39,414 bases of DNA from assembly GCA_903869675.1 (NCBI GenBank), contig CAIQAB010000028.1:1-39414 (forward strand), in the 5' to 3' direction. The position numbers and the translations under genes were made by a program. A model generated the notes under the pieces. That model was not told the DNA's origin and did no database searches. It saw only the letters and a program-made list of their open reading frames with translations. Of the stretch, positions 1-9,752 are shown one piece after another. The stretch's first letter is position 1. Each line of letters starts with the position of its first letter. This DNA comes from an uncultured Verrucomicrobiota bacterium (GTDB lineage: Bacteria > Verrucomicrobiota > Verrucomicrobiia > Opitutales > Opitutaceae).

Positions 1-20
1 GGGCGGGAGGAGGGCAAGGC

Positions 21-743
21 TTAGCGTTCGAGGGCGACGACGTTGAGGGTCAGGGCGAGGGCCATGACGGAGCCGAAGTAGGCGAAATCGCGCGGGTCGA
101 GGATGCCCTTCGAGAGGGCGTCGAAGTGGGGGATGAAGCCGAGATTCGCGATGAAATCGACGGCGTTGACGGGCAGGAAGCCGGACAGGAGGCCGTTGAA
201 CACGCTCCAACCGAGGAACACCAAGGCGAGGTTCACGACCACGCCGAGCACGAAGGCGATCACTTGGTTTTTAGTCAGCGAGGACAACAGGGAGCAGATG
301 GCGAGGTAGGCGCCGGCCATCAGGGCGCTTCCGAGGTAGCCGGCGGCGATCACGCCCCAATCGGGTTCGCCGAGCCAGCCGACGGTGAGGGCCAGCGGGA
401 AGGTGAGGGCGAGGGCGAGACCGAGGAAGGCCCACGCGGCGAAAAATTTGCCCAACACGGCATCGAGGGTGGTGAGCGGCAGGGTGAAGAGCAGTTCGAT
501 GGTGCCGCCCCGGCGTTCCTCGGCCCAGAGGCGCATGCCCACGGCGGGGATGAGGAACAGGTAGAGCCAGGGGTGGAAAACGAAGAAGCTCTGCAGGGAG
601 GCTTGGTTGGCCTTGAAGAAGCCGCCGACGAAAAAGGCGAGGCCGACCGAGGCGACAAGGAAGACGATCAGGAAAACGTAGGCCACCGGAGAGCGGAAGT
701 AGCCGAGGAACTCACGTTTAAAGACGGGCGTGATCTGGGACAT
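21..743 (-). CDS. ABC-2 type transporter permease (GldF-like)
   Basis: This is a 240-residue integral membrane protein with about six hydrophobic segments. The first lies near residues 16-41, and the last is at the extreme C-terminus. After the second segment comes the motif RLWAEERRGGTIELL, which is typical of ABC-2 permeases of the GldF/NosY group. It probably forms the membrane channel for the ATPase encoded just upstream (790-1512), 46 bp away on the same strand. The open frame continues 5' of the chosen ATG, but that extension is low-complexity Ser/Pro/Thr and overlaps the ATPase gene, so I start at MSQITPVFKREF. In GldFG-type loci a GldG-like protein often follows; here it would lie outside the window. 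The substrate is unknown. Confidence 0.85.
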   Translation of the reverse strand: MSQITPVFKREFLGYFRSPVAYVFLIVFLVASVGLAFFVGGFFKANQASLQSFFVFHPWLYLFLIPAVGMRLWAEERRGGTIELLFTLPLTTLDAVLGKFFAAWAFLGLALALTFPLALTVGWLGEPDWGVIAAGYLGSALMAGAYLAICSLLSSLTKNQVIAFVLGVVVNLALVFLGWSVFNGLLSGFLPVNAVDFIANLGFIPHFDALSKGILDPRDFAYFGSVMALALTLNVVALER

Positions 744-789
744 GGGAGGAAGCGGGGAGCTTGAAGAAGTGGGTTGGGGCGAGGCGGGC

Positions 790-1512
790 TCAGGCGTCGG
801 CGTTGGTGAGTTCGCGGAAGATGGTGTCCAGGCGAGCACCGGGGCGGCGGGCGTGGAAAGCCTCGGGGGTCTCGTCCACCACGACGCGACCATTGGAGAT
901 GAGGATGATGCGGTTGCAGATGGCATCGACCTCCTCGAGGATGTGGGTGGAAAGGATGACGGCGCGGTCGGCGGCCATGGTTTTGATCAGGGCGCGCACC
1001 TCGTTTTTCTGATTGGGGTCGAGACCGTCGGTGGGTTCGTCGAGCACCAGGCAGGGTGGTTCGTGCAAGAGGGCTTGGGCGAAGCCCACGCGTTGCTTGT
1101 AGCCTTTCGACAGCGTTTCGATCGCCTGACGGCGCACGGGTTCGAGGTGGGTGCGGGCGAGGGCGCGTTCGACGCGTTCGCAGCGCTCGGCGGGGGCGCG
1201 GTAGCCTCGCACCTCGGCGATAAAGTTCAGAAACTCCAGCACGGTCATCTCGCCGTAGGCGGGGGCGCTTTCGGGCAGGTAGCCGATGCGGGCTTTTACC
1301 GCGACGGGGTCCTTGGCGACGTCGATGCCTGCCACGGTGGCGGTGCCGGCATCCGGGCGGATATAGCCGGTGATCATCTTCATCGTGGTGGACTTGCCGG
1401 CTCCGTTCGGGCCGAGGAAGCCGAGGATATCGCCGGGGCGGACGGTGAAGCTCACGCCATCGACGGCGCGTTTGGTGCCGTAGGTTTTAACCAGATTTTT
1501 TACTTCGATCAT
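790..1512 (-). CDS. ABC transporter ATP-binding protein (GldA-like)
   Basis: This 240-residue cytoplasmic ATPase has every ABC signature: Walker [10 protein letters not shown] at residues 34-42, signature LSKGYKQR at 134-141, Walker B CLVLDEP at 154-160, and the switch histidine in STH at 190. The GYKQR form of the signature is common in ATPases that pair with ABC-2 permeases, such as GldA and NatA. It would energise the permease encoded 46 bp downstream. I chose the ATG that gives [12 protein letters not shown] because family members begin there; 23 further in-frame codons upstream look non-coding. Repeated 16-bp motifs lie about 50-140 bp upstream. The exported substrate cannot be told from sequence. 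Confidence 0.9.
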   Translation of the reverse strand: MIEVKNLVKTYGTKRAVDGVSFTVRPGDILGFLGPNGAGKSTTMKMITGYIRPDAGTATVAGIDVAKDPVAVKARIGYLPESAPAYGEMTVLEFLNFIAEVRGYRAPAERCERVERALARTHLEPVRRQAIETLSKGYKQRVGFAQALLHEPPCLVLDEPTDGLDPNQKNEVRALIKTMAADRAVILSTHILEEVDAICNRIILISNGRVVVDETPEAFHARRPGARLDTIFRELTNADA

Positions 1513-1564
1513 GTGCAAGGGAGGTAGGACGGGAAGGTAAGCAAGGGGACAAGGCGCCACTTTG

Positions 1565-1650
1565 AACAGTATGACGGGCAAAGGTTCCCCTGATTTTTTA
1601 ATATCCCAAGATACTTAAGGGGAACCATACTGTTGGGGAACCATACTGTT
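1565..1650. repeat. Tandem 16-bp motif plus an interrupted inverted copy
   Basis: The 16-mer GGGGAACCATACTGTT occurs twice in perfect tandem at 1619-1634 and 1635-1650. Its two halves recur in inverted orientation as AACAGTATG (1565-1573) and GGTTCCCC (1583-1590), separated by 9 bp. The arrangement lies between the divergent starts of the ABC ATPase and glycogen phosphorylase genes. It could be a multi-site operator or fold into a long hairpin. No family is assigned. Confidence 0.8.
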
Positions 1651-1790
1651 TTTCGGTCCGGCTATTCGCCAGTGAGGGCGACCGGGCTTGTGACGTAATG
1701 GCGAAAGTCGAAAAAAGAACGTGCTCCCGGACCGGGGCATGGCACGTTTCATGGTGAGTTTGAGTCTTTTCTCACTTCTCCACTCCTCGT

Positions 1791-4316
1791 ATGTGCGCCG
1801 CTTCCTCCAAAACTCGTAAAGTCTCCGCCAATGCCCGCACCGCCTCCACCGAGGCTGCCCCCGCGCCCGGCGCCCACGATGAATCGGCCAGTTTTAAGCA
1901 GTCTATCCTTAGGCATTTAACCTATACGCTCGCCCGCGACCAAGGCTCGGCCACGCCGCGCGACTGGTGGATCGCCACCGCCTCGGCCGTGCGGGAGCAG
2001 ATCCTCGCCCGCCTGCTCGCCACCCAGGCCGTGCATAACAAGGAAAACGTCCGCCGGCTTTATTATCTTTCCCTCGAATACCTGATGGGGCGGTTGATGG
2101 AGAATAATCTCCAGAATACCGGCCTCACGGAGGCGGCCCGCACGGCCTTGGCGGAGTTGAGAGTCAATTTGGATGAGTTGACCGAGACCGAGTTTGATAT
2201 GGGTCTGGGCAACGGTGGCCTCGGGCGGCTCGCGGCCTGTTTCCTCGACTCTCTCGCCACCCTCGATTACCCGGCCATCGGTTACGGCATCCATTACGAG
2301 TTCGGCCTGTTCAAGCAGGAGTTCGTCAACGGCAACCAAGTCGAGCATCCGGACAACTGGATGATTTTCGGCACGCCGTGGGAGATCTGCCGCGCCGAAT
2401 ATACCCAGGAAATCCACCTCTACGGACGGGTGGAGAACGTCTTCGACGATCGTGGCGGCTACCGCCCGCGCTGGGTTGAGGCGAAAAAGATCCTCGGCGT
2501 TCCCTACGATATTCCTATCGCCGGCTACGGCACCAAGACCGTTAATCTCCTGCGTCTCTGGGCTTCGCGCTCGACCGAGGAATTCGACCTCAGCGCATTC
2601 AACTCCGGCGGCTACGTCGAGGCGGTCCGTGAAAAAGCCATCGGCGAGACCGTCTCCAAGGTGCTCTACCCGAATGACAAGACCGAGAACGGCAAGGAGC
2701 TGCGCCTCATCCAGCAGTATTTCTTCGTTTCGTGCTCTCTGCGCGACATCATTCGCCGCCACTTCCGCATCCCCGGCAACACTTGGGCCAACTTCGCCGA
2801 CAAGGTCGCCGTGCAGCTTAACGACACCCATCCCTCCGTCTCGGTGGCCGAGCTCCAGCGCATCCTCGTTGATGAGCAGCAGTTCACCTGGGAAAACGCC
2901 TGGGCCATCGTCACCAAGACCTTCGGCTATACCAACCACACCCTCCTCCCCGAGGCGCTGGAAAAGTGGAGCCTGCCGCTCTTTACCAAGGTCCTGCCGC
3001 GCCACACCCAGATCATCTTTGAGATCAACCGCCGCCTGATGGAGACGGTCGAGGCCAAGTGGCCGGGTGACAACGACAAGAAACGCATCTGTTCCCTCGT
3101 GGACGAGGGCGGCGCGAAGGCGTTCCGCATGGCCAATCTCTCCGTGGTCGGCTCCCACGCCGTCAACGGCGTCGCCGCGCTCCACACCCAACTCCTGAAG
3201 AAGGATCTTTTCCCTGAGTTCGACGCGCTCTACCCGGGCAAATTTCAGAACAAAACCAACGGCATCACCCCCCGGCGCTGGCTGTTGGATTGTAATCCGC
3301 ACCTCGCCACCCTGCTGCGCGACACGCTGGGCAATGGTGACTGGGCCCGCGATCTGGACCAGCTCCACGCCCTCGAGAAATTCGCCGGCGACACTGCGTT
3401 CCAGAAGCGGTTCATGGCGGTGAAGCACGCCAACAAGGTGGCCCTGGCCGCCGTGATCGAGCGCGAGTGCGGTATCGTCGTCTCGCCTGACGCCCTCTTC
3501 GACGTGCAGATCAAGCGCCTGCATGAATACAAACGCCAGCACTTGAACTTGCTGCACATCCTCACGCTCTACCGCCGCCTGCTCCAGAACCCGGCGCTGG
3601 ATATCGTGCCGCGCGTCTTCGTCTTCGCCGCCAAGGCCGCTCCGGGCTATGATCTGGCCAAGAATATCATCCGGGCGATCAACACCATCGGGAAGCGAAT
3701 CAACGAGGATGAGCGCATTGGCGGAAAGTTGAAGGTCGCCTTTTTGCCTAACTACCGGGTGTCGCTGGCGGAGAAGATCATCCCCGCCGCCGACCTTTCC
3801 GAGCAGATTTCCACCGCCGGCAAGGAGGCTTCGGGCACCGGCAACATGAAGCTCGCCCTGAACGGCGCGCTGACCATCGGCACGCTCGACGGCGCCAACG
3901 TCGAGATCGGCGAGGAGGTCGGTGACGACAATATCTTCATCTTCGGGCTGACCGTGCCCGAGGTGGAGGCCCTGGACGCGAAGGGCTACAGCCCCTGGGA
4001 TTATTATCATCGCGATGAGGAATTGCGCGCGGTCATCGACTGGCTGGGCAGCGATTTCTTTACTCCGGGCGAAAACCACGCCTTCGGCGCGCTGCACCAC
4101 AGCCTGACCGGCGGAGGCGACCCCTACAAGTGCCTCGCCGATTATCGCAGCTACATCGAGGCCCACGCAAAGGTCGACCTGGTCTACCGCGACCGAACCG
4201 GTTGGGCGAAGAAGGCCATTCTCAACACCGCCCGGGTGGGCAAGTTCTCCAGCGACCGCACCATCCACGAATACGCCCGCGATATTTGGAGTCTCCCGGC
4301 GGTGCAGGTGGGCTAA
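1791..4316 (+). CDS. glgP: Glycogen/starch/alpha-glucan phosphorylase
   Basis: This 841-residue enzyme releases glucose-1-phosphate from the non-reducing ends of glycogen by phosphorolysis, using pyridoxal phosphate. The PLP-site motif [14 protein letters not shown] is present with the Schiff-base lysine at residue 687. The conserved stretches [27 protein letters not shown] and [10 protein letters not shown] appear in the family order. The length is close to the usual 800-850 residues. The first 35 residues are Ala/Ser/Thr-rich and unlike the family core, so a later start is possible, but the first ATG is the only clear one. No Shine-Dalgarno is visible. It stands alone and converges with hisF. 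Confidence 0.97.
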   Translation: MCAASSKTRKVSANARTASTEAAPAPGAHDESASFKQSILRHLTYTLARDQGSATPRDWWIATASAVREQILARLLATQAVHNKENVRRLYYLSLEYLMGRLMENNLQNTGLTEAARTALAELRVNLDELTETEFDMGLGNGGLGRLAACFLDSLATLDYPAIGYGIHYEFGLFKQEFVNGNQVEHPDNWMIFGTPWEICRAEYTQEIHLYGRVENVFDDRGGYRPRWVEAKKILGVPYDIPIAGYGTKTVNLLRLWASRSTEEFDLSAFNSGGYVEAVREKAIGETVSKVLYPNDKTENGKELRLIQQYFFVSCSLRDIIRRHFRIPGNTWANFADKVAVQLNDTHPSVSVAELQRILVDEQQFTWENAWAIVTKTFGYTNHTLLPEALEKWSLPLFTKVLPRHTQIIFEINRRLMETVEAKWPGDNDKKRICSLVDEGGAKAFRMANLSVVGSHAVNGVAALHTQLLKKDLFPEFDALYPGKFQNKTNGITPRRWLLDCNPHLATLLRDTLGNGDWARDLDQLHALEKFAGDTAFQKRFMAVKHANKVALAAVIERECGIVVSPDALFDVQIKRLHEYKRQHLNLLHILTLYRRLLQNPALDIVPRVFVFAAKAAPGYDLAKNIIRAINTIGKRINEDERIGGKLKVAFLPNYRVSLAEKIIPAADLSEQISTAGKEASGTGNMKLALNGALTIGTLDGANVEIGEEVGDDNIFIFGLTVPEVEALDAKGYSPWDYYHRDEELRAVIDWLGSDFFTPGENHAFGALHHSLTGGGDPYKCLADYRSYIEAHAKVDLVYRDRTGWAKKAILNTARVGKFSSDRTIHEYARDIWSLPAVQVG

Positions 4317-4358
4317 CCGGGCAACGCCTCCGCTGCCGGGGCGCTGCCGAGTCCGGGC

Positions 4359-5120
4359 TTAGCGGCGGACGGGCAGGCCGGCGGCGGCGAGGTGATTTTT
4401 TACCTGGCCGACGGTCAGGGTGCCGAAGTGGAAAAGGCTGGCGGCGAGCACGGCGCTGGCGCGGCCGTCGCGCAGCACGTCGGCGAAGTGCTCGAGTTTA
4501 CCGGCGCCGCCGCTGGCGATCACCGGCACGCTGACGGCGTCGGATACGGCCCGGGTGAGCGGGCAGTCGAAGCCGGCGAGGGTGCCATCGGCATCCATCG
4601 AAGTGAGCAGGATCTCGCCCGCGCCGAGGGCCACGGCTTGCTCGGCCCATTTCACGGCGTCGAGCTCGGTGCGGTTGCGGCCGCCGTGGGTGTAGACGCG
4701 CCACGAGCGGCCGTCGGGTTCGCGCTTGGCGTCGATGGCGAGCACGATGCACTGGGCGCCGAAGCGTTCCGACGAGGCGCGGATGAGCCCGGGGTCCTTG
4801 ATCGCGGCGGTGTTGAGAGAGACCTTGTCGGCGCCGCTTTTCAGCATGGCCTCGATATCCGCCACGGTGCGCAGGCCGCCGCCGACGGTGAGGGGCATGA
4901 AGCACTGCTCGGCGGTGCGGGCGACGACGTCGTGCATGATCCCGCGGCCGTCGGAGGACGCGGTGATATCCAGGAAAACCAGTTCGTCGGCACCCTGGGC
5001 GTCGTAGGCTTTGGCCGACTCGACGGGATCGCCGGCATCGCGCAGCTCGAGGAACTTGATACCCTTCACCACGCGACCGGCGTGGACATCAAGACAGGGG
5101 ATGACTCTTCGCGATAGCAT
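4359..5120 (-). CDS. hisF: Imidazole glycerol phosphate synthase, cyclase subunit HisF
   Basis: This is a 253-residue TIM-barrel protein of histidine biosynthesis. With HisH it converts PRFAR and ammonia into imidazole glycerol phosphate and AICAR. The two catalytic aspartates sit at the textbook positions, Asp11 in PCLDV and Asp130 in LAIDAKR. Phosphate-binding loops LTVGGGLRT and IASGGAG are present. The start ATG is fixed by the conserved [12 protein letters not shown]. No other his gene is in the window, so it is separated from a his operon, at least locally. It converges with glgP across 42 bp that hold no clear terminator. Confidence 0.97.
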   Translation of the reverse strand: MLSRRVIPCLDVHAGRVVKGIKFLELRDAGDPVESAKAYDAQGADELVFLDITASSDGRGIMHDVVARTAEQCFMPLTVGGGLRTVADIEAMLKSGADKVSLNTAAIKDPGLIRASSERFGAQCIVLAIDAKREPDGRSWRVYTHGGRNRTELDAVKWAEQAVALGAGEILLTSMDADGTLAGFDCPLTRAVSDAVSVPVIASGGAGKLEHFADVLRDGRASAVLAASLFHFGTLTVGQVKNHLAAAGLPVRR

Positions 5121-5125
5121 GGAGA

Positions 5126-5205
5126 AGTAGCGAGTGGCGGGTGGCGACTGGTGAGTAGGCCGAAAATCGGAGATGCTCGCTACTCTCTACCCGCTACCCG
5201 CTACT
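5126..5205. repeat. Imperfect inverted repeat rich in GTAGCG/CGCTAC
   Basis: AGTAGCGAG (5126-5134) pairs with CTCGCTACT (5176-5184). The flanks continue as variations of the same hexamer theme, TGGCGGGTGGCG on one side and CCCGCTACCCGCTACT on the other. It lies in the gap between hisF and the upstream gene on the same strand. It may act as an attenuator or mRNA-stability hairpin, or be a short dispersed repeat. Confidence 0.55.
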
Positions 5206-5212
5206 TTTGGCC

Positions 5213-6973
5213 TCAGCCGTCCAGTTGGGCGAGGTCGGGTTCGAAGTTCACCACGAAGCGGTAGACCTGGCCCGGGCGCATGATCAGCGGGTGGTCGCGG
5301 AGCAACGTTTGCAGGTAGTGGATTTTGCCGAAGTTGGTGCGGTAGGCGGGATCTTCGGTCACGACCTCGATCTCCTGCCAGACGCCTTGGAAGTCGTCTT
5401 TTAGCACGGTGCAGCGGTGGCCGTGTTCGCCGACGGTCGGCATGCCGGCGACCCGGTAGCGGGAGTGGGGGGCGGCGATCGCGATCTGGTAGCGGAACTT
5501 GTCGAGGGTGACCTGCTGTTTGACGGAGTAGGCGTATTCGACGGAGATCTGCGGGCCGGTAAAGGTCCACTGCACCTTGACGGAGCCGAGGCCCTTCTGG
5601 ATTTCCTCCTTGGTGTTGATTAATTCGGGCTGGTCGTAGCGGAAGAAGAAACTGTTGCGCAGGCCGAGGCCGGTCACGCAACCGCGGCCGTAGAAGGCGG
5701 GCAGGGTCACGTTTTCGCCGAAGGTGAGTTCGGGGGTGAGGATCGGGGCGTAGACGTTGTTGGGCCAGTCGAACACTCCCGGGGAGTGCGGGAAGGGCAG
5801 GGAGTCCGAAGTCAGGTGGGCGCCGGTGCCGACGAGCGGGATCTGGGCGTGCAGGCCGGTCTCGGCGTTGCGGTAGAGAAAGAGGCCCTGCTCCTTGCGG
5901 GAGGATTTGTCGAAGATGACGAAGCGCGCGACGGTGCGGGGGGCCTCGGGTTTGCCGGAGGAGAGCGGCAGGGCGACGGTCTTGGAAAGGCGCGACCACT
6001 GGCAGAGGTAGCGGGCGGCGTCGAAGTTGGCCATGCGCGTGGTGTGGTGCGCGTAGGCGGTGCGCTCGGGGTCGCGCAGGTCGAGGAAGCCGTGTTCCTG
6101 GTCGAGGTAGGTCTGGTAGAAAAAGACGAACAGGCGGCGGAGCAGGTCGAAATACTTCGGCTTGTCGGCATCGGCGATCCAGCCGTCGCGCAGGCCTTGC
6201 AGCACGAGAGAGATGCAGTGCATCTGGCCGTAGACGCCGGCGGCGCGGCCAAAGGCCCAGCCAAGGCCATCGGGGCGGACCAGGTCGGGCATCATCTTGA
6301 TGTATTTCTCGCCGTAGGTGCGCAGGGTGGGGAGCTTGCGGTCGCGCACGCCGGAGTTGGCGTGGAGCTGTAGGGCGGAGCGGATGAATGAGAAGCTCAT
6401 CACGCCATAGAGATTGAAATTACCGCCGATGCCGGTGGTGGCGTCGTCGAAGAAGCCGGTCGAGCTGGTGGCGTTGATCCGCTCGACCATGCGCTCGATC
6501 AGGCGGGAGGTCTCATCCTTCTTGGAGAGGCCGAGGGAGAAGCGGGCGACGGCCTTGGCGACGTTGAAGGCCTGCCAGTGGTTGTCGTAGTCGGAGCGCT
6601 GCAGGAGGGCCTTGTCGATGCGTTCGCGGGTCTCGTCGACGAGGCGTTCCCAGACGGGGTTGCGCTCCTTGGAGGGGCCGAAGCAGAGGAGGCCGAGGGC
6701 GGCGTAGGCGAGGCCGTTTTCCGCGGGCGGCTCGGTGAACATCTGGGCGGTGATGCAGCGGGCGGCGAGGTCGATCAGGTCGTAGCCTTTGAGCGTGGTC
6801 TCGCCGGTGGCGCGGTAGTATTCGCCGAGTGCGAAGGCGACGTGGCCGGGCTCGTCGGAGCGAGGTTCCTCGCCGGCGGCGGGAAGGATGGAGCCGTCGG
6901 GCTGGATGGCGTCCAGGTTGTGGCCCAACATTGAACGGGCCATATCGAGACACTGCTCGGAGAAGCTATGCAT
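5213..6973 (-). CDS. Conserved hypothetical protein, helical-toroid-like N-terminal half
   Basis: This is a 586-residue protein that I do not recognise. The N-terminal 350 residues are helical, with repeated aromatic and small-residue patterns (GEYYRATGE, NHWQAFNVAKAVARF, GFFDDATTGIGGNFNLYG), reminiscent of the (alpha/alpha) toroids of polysaccharide lyases and glycosidases. The C-terminal third looks beta-rich (FGENVTLPAFYGRGC, RYQIAIAAPHSRYRVAG), as in the sandwich domains that follow such toroids. No signal peptide is seen at the chosen ATG (MHSFSEQCLDMA). An in-frame ATG 47 codons upstream gives an Arg/Pro-rich leader that looks non-coding. A carbohydrate-related role is inference from fold resemblance only. 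It lies upstream of hisF on the same strand. Confidence 0.75.
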   Translation of the reverse strand: MHSFSEQCLDMARSMLGHNLDAIQPDGSILPAAGEEPRSDEPGHVAFALGEYYRATGETTLKGYDLIDLAARCITAQMFTEPPAENGLAYAALGLLCFGPSKERNPVWERLVDETRERIDKALLQRSDYDNHWQAFNVAKAVARFSLGLSKKDETSRLIERMVERINATSSTGFFDDATTGIGGNFNLYGVMSFSFIRSALQLHANSGVRDRKLPTLRTYGEKYIKMMPDLVRPDGLGWAFGRAAGVYGQMHCISLVLQGLRDGWIADADKPKYFDLLRRLFVFFYQTYLDQEHGFLDLRDPERTAYAHHTTRMANFDAARYLCQWSRLSKTVALPLSSGKPEAPRTVARFVIFDKSSRKEQGLFLYRNAETGLHAQIPLVGTGAHLTSDSLPFPHSPGVFDWPNNVYAPILTPELTFGENVTLPAFYGRGCVTGLGLRNSFFFRYDQPELINTKEEIQKGLGSVKVQWTFTGPQISVEYAYSVKQQVTLDKFRYQIAIAAPHSRYRVAGMPTVGEHGHRCTVLKDDFQGVWQEIEVVTEDPAYRTNFGKIHYLQTLLRDHPLIMRPGQVYRFVVNFEPDLAQLDG

Positions 6974-7183
6974 GCGGTGTTTTTGCGGAGAGGAACGGAG
7001 CGGAGGCGCCGGCGAACCGGAGTGGTCGCGGCGCATGTAAAGGCCGACAATGGGATGCGTCGCGCGGCGCGGGCAAGTGTGGATTTCACTGCGGCCAAAA
7101 CGAATTGCGTTCATGGCAACGTTTGTAGTGCCGGGCGCGGGGAGGACTTGCGCGTGGCGTCCGGCGGGGATGGAATCGGGGGC

Positions 7184-7603
7184 ATGAGCTCCCGCCCGGC
7201 CGCCCGCAGCTTCTTGCCTGCCCTAAGGGCGCGGGCGTTTTCCGGGGCGGTGATTGCGATCGGGTTGGTGTTCGCCGCCTGCGCCGGCCCTGTCCGGCCC
7301 CGCCCTGTGGCCGCCGTGGTCTCGGTGGAGAATCACAGCGGCTATATCTGGGAGGTGGCGTTTTTTGACCGGGAAACCAGAACGACTGTCGCGGTCGTCA
7401 GCGTGCAACTGGCCCCCCGGGAGAGGCGGCGCCTCACGCTTCCGCCTGGCGGCTATCGGGTGCGTAGCCAAGTGGCAGGGGCGGGGGAAGCGGAGCGGGT
7501 CTCGATGCCGCCGGGGGCGGATGCCGAGGTGGATTTGAGCGGCGGGCGGACTTATGTCTGGCCCTTGGGGACTTTGTTGTCCGCGGAGACGCCCGGGTCA
7601 TGA
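7184..7603 (+). CDS. Putative small lipoprotein of unknown function
   Basis: This 139-residue protein begins with an Arg-rich n-region and a hydrophobic stretch, ending in a lipobox-like FAAC with the cysteine at residue 33. That suggests export and lipidation. The mature part contains VENHSGYIWEVAFF and LAPRERRRLTLPPGGYRV, which look like a small beta-sandwich. I do not recognise the family. The frame is open further 5', but only this ATG gives a signal peptide. Its stop overlaps the start of the next gene in an ATGA, so the two are probably translated together. The Arg-rich start and proximity to the 695-residue membrane protein suggest a cell-envelope role, which is inference. Confidence 0.7.
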   Translation: MSSRPAARSFLPALRARAFSGAVIAIGLVFAACAGPVRPRPVAAVVSVENHSGYIWEVAFFDRETRTTVAVVSVQLAPRERRRLTLPPGGYRVRSQVAGAGEAERVSMPPGADAEVDLSGGRTYVWPLGTLLSAETPGS

Positions 7604-9687
7604 GCATGTTGGTGCTTTGGAAGGCGGACGACGGCGAGGAGGGGTCGCAGCGGATCGCGGGCCGGCCGGCGCAGGCATTTTGGCGGCGGCTGCGTCCGAG
7701 CTTTCGCGGCGTGCTGCTGGAGCCGCACCGCCGGGCGGGAGATGGCCGGGTGGGTTGGAGCTGGACCGGACCGGCGGAACCGTTGGTGCCGGGTAGCGCG
7801 GACTTGGCCAGCCTGCGCAAGCGGCTGGGGGCCGGTTTGGCGAATCTCGCGGCCGAGTTGGAGCGCGATGAGGAGACGGGTGGAGTTGAGTCGGCGGCTC
7901 TGCATGAAGGGATGGAGAGTTTGATCGCGGGCTTGACCGGGGCGCCTGATGCGGAGCTGGCGGCCTTTGCGGTCCGCACCGAAACGGGCTGGATGATTCG
8001 GAGCTGGGGCATCTCCCGTCCGGCCGCCGCGCGGCGGGCGGATGGCGTGGAAAACGAGCCGCCAGCGGAGCCCGAATCGGTGCCGGGCGCAGCGGTTCAC
8101 GAACCCGTCCCGGCTTTGCCTGCGGCCGCGCCGGCAAAGCATTCATCACCTCGCCGGCGCATCGTAAGTTGGCTCGTGGGCGGGCTGGTGGTTCTTGCGC
8201 TCGTGGCTCTGGCCTTCCGGGCCCTGCGGCACAAGCCCGCGCAAGATCCCGTGGCCAAGGCCGGGCAGGAGGCGGTGGCGGTGTTTCCGCCAGCTGCGTC
8301 CGCCTCTCCCGTTGGCGGAGCGTCCCCGGAGGCCGCGCGCGTCGGGCCGGAGTCTCTTTCCCTTGAACGGGCGAGACCGGTGGTGCCTCGGATTTTTTCG
8401 CCTCAGGCGGCCGCCTCTCTGCGGGGGAGAGAACCGGCGGCTTCGGAGATGCGGGGCAAGGTTGTGCCGGTGCCGATAGCCTACACCGGCCCGATCGGTT
8501 CACCACCCGAGGATGAGCCCCGCCCACTGGAGGTTGGCCCGGATTCTGGACGGGGTGGCAAAGCTGACCCGTCGCCGGATTCTGCGGGACGGGGTGACCA
8601 AGCGCCCGAGGGTAGTCAGGAACGGGGGCACGCTGGCTTCGCGGAGCCCTCTTCCGGTTCGGCGGGTTCTGATGGGGCGGCCCAAGACGCACTCGAGCGC
8701 ACGTCGGGTGACCGGCCGATTGTGCTCGGTGAGCCCGTGGACAGGGCGGGAGAGCCGGTGCGGCGGGATCGGCCGCGTTCCGACTCGCTCGGGGATATTC
8801 CCACCGCGCCGTCGGCGGGCGTGCGCATGCCACCCGATGCGCCGGCGGACGCGGCGTCCAGTGTGGCTAGAATTGGAGCGGAGCCCGGGCCGGCGGCGGC
8901 AGCGCGGGTTAAAAACAAACTTGTTGAGCGCGACGGGCCAGCTCTGCCCAAACCGGCCGTCAAGGCTCCGCCCAAGGCTGTCCGGTCTCCGCGTCTTTGG
9001 AGTTGCCGGTTTGGGGAGTGGCGTCTGGCCCGCACGCGTGATGTGGCGCTTTCGACCGTTCCCCTGGAAGTGGCGGCGGAAGGCGATGCCGGGGAGGTCC
9101 TCGCGGCCGCTCGCCGGCGCGCGTGGGAGCAGGTGCGGGCGGCGCTGCCCCGGCCCCTGCACCAACCGGTCACGCGCGCCGGTTGGGTTTTTATTTTCAC
9201 CAAGGCGGCTTCCCGGGGCGGTGCGCCGGTCTGGCGGATCGAGAAAGGAGGCGGACAAGGCGTGCTCGCGCTGGCCGGGCCCAGCCGGGCCGAGCTTGGC
9301 TGGGCGGAACCGGTGGCGGCGGGGCTGGTGGCGCGCTTGTTGGGGCCCGCCGGGGTGGAGTGGGCCTCTATCCGAGTCGAGGAGGGCGGCCGCACGATGG
9401 TGGTCCGCGCCGGGCCTGAGCTCGCGGAAACCGCGCCTTGGTTTGAGGTGCGCGGCACCGGCGGGGATCCATCGGGAGGCACATCTTTTGAGGGGGGCTG
9501 GCGCAGTCTGCGGCCGGGCTGGCTGGATACTCGTTGGCAGCAAGACCAGGGCGGGGAGGCGGCGCGGGTGTCTTGTTTCGCGGCGGATCCGCTGGCCGCG
9601 CTCCCGGTTGAGGGCGTGGTCGCACTGGAGCATCCGCCCAGCGGCTGGGCTTTGGCGCGGGAAGTATGGCTGACCCCGGGGCAGTAA
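7600..9687 (+). CDS. Large single-pass membrane protein of unknown function
   Basis: This 695-residue protein has three parts. Residues 1-145 form an N-terminal domain beginning MSMLVLWKADDGEEG. Residues 188-207 are a single transmembrane helix (VSWLVGGLVVLALVALAFRA) preceded by arginines. Residues 210-470 are a long Pro/Ala/Gly/Arg-rich linker of low complexity, followed by a folded C-terminal domain at about 475-695 (GWVFIFTKAASRG, WASIRVEEGGRTMVV). The topology resembles a cytoplasmic domain, an anchor, a periplasmic spacer and an outer domain. Its start overlaps the lipoprotein gene by 4 bp. I cannot assign a family. The linker has very high GC and many long reading frames on both strands, but this frame is the only one with a membrane segment and ordered ends. 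Confidence 0.7.
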   Translation: MSMLVLWKADDGEEGSQRIAGRPAQAFWRRLRPSFRGVLLEPHRRAGDGRVGWSWTGPAEPLVPGSADLASLRKRLGAGLANLAAELERDEETGGVESAALHEGMESLIAGLTGAPDAELAAFAVRTETGWMIRSWGISRPAAARRADGVENEPPAEPESVPGAAVHEPVPALPAAAPAKHSSPRRRIVSWLVGGLVVLALVALAFRALRHKPAQDPVAKAGQEAVAVFPPAASASPVGGASPEAARVGPESLSLERARPVVPRIFSPQAAASLRGREPAASEMRGKVVPVPIAYTGPIGSPPEDEPRPLEVGPDSGRGGKADPSPDSAGRGDQAPEGSQERGHAGFAEPSSGSAGSDGAAQDALERTSGDRPIVLGEPVDRAGEPVRRDRPRSDSLGDIPTAPSAGVRMPPDAPADAASSVARIGAEPGPAAAARVKNKLVERDGPALPKPAVKAPPKAVRSPRLWSCRFGEWRLARTRDVALSTVPLEVAAEGDAGEVLAAARRRAWEQVRAALPRPLHQPVTRAGWVFIFTKAASRGGAPVWRIEKGGGQGVLALAGPSRAELGWAEPVAAGLVARLLGPAGVEWASIRVEEGGRTMVVRAGPELAETAPWFEVRGTGGDPSGGTSFEGGWRSLRPGWLDTRWQQDQGGEAARVSCFAADPLAALPVEGVVALEHPPSGWALAREVWLTPGQ

Positions 9688-9752
9688 GCGGGCAGGACGG
9701 GCAAGAATCCGTTCGCCCCGCCGCCATGCACCTGCCTTCAAAGGCCTGCTCC

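Noticed and set aside
1738-1752. TGGCACG upstream of glgP as a sigma-54 promoter
   Set aside because: The -12 half at the required spacing is ATGG instead of TTGC, so the GG-N10-GC rule is not met.
1917-4268. A 783-codon open frame antisense to glycogen phosphorylase
   Set aside because: It is the mirror of a strongly conserved gene in GC-rich DNA with codon bias that removes stops on the other strand; its product has no recognisable domain.
7598-8833. Long minus-strand frame opposite the 695-residue protein
   Set aside because: The translation is low-complexity Pro/Arg/Ala with no domain; the plus-strand frame has a membrane helix and an overlap with the lipoprotein gene.
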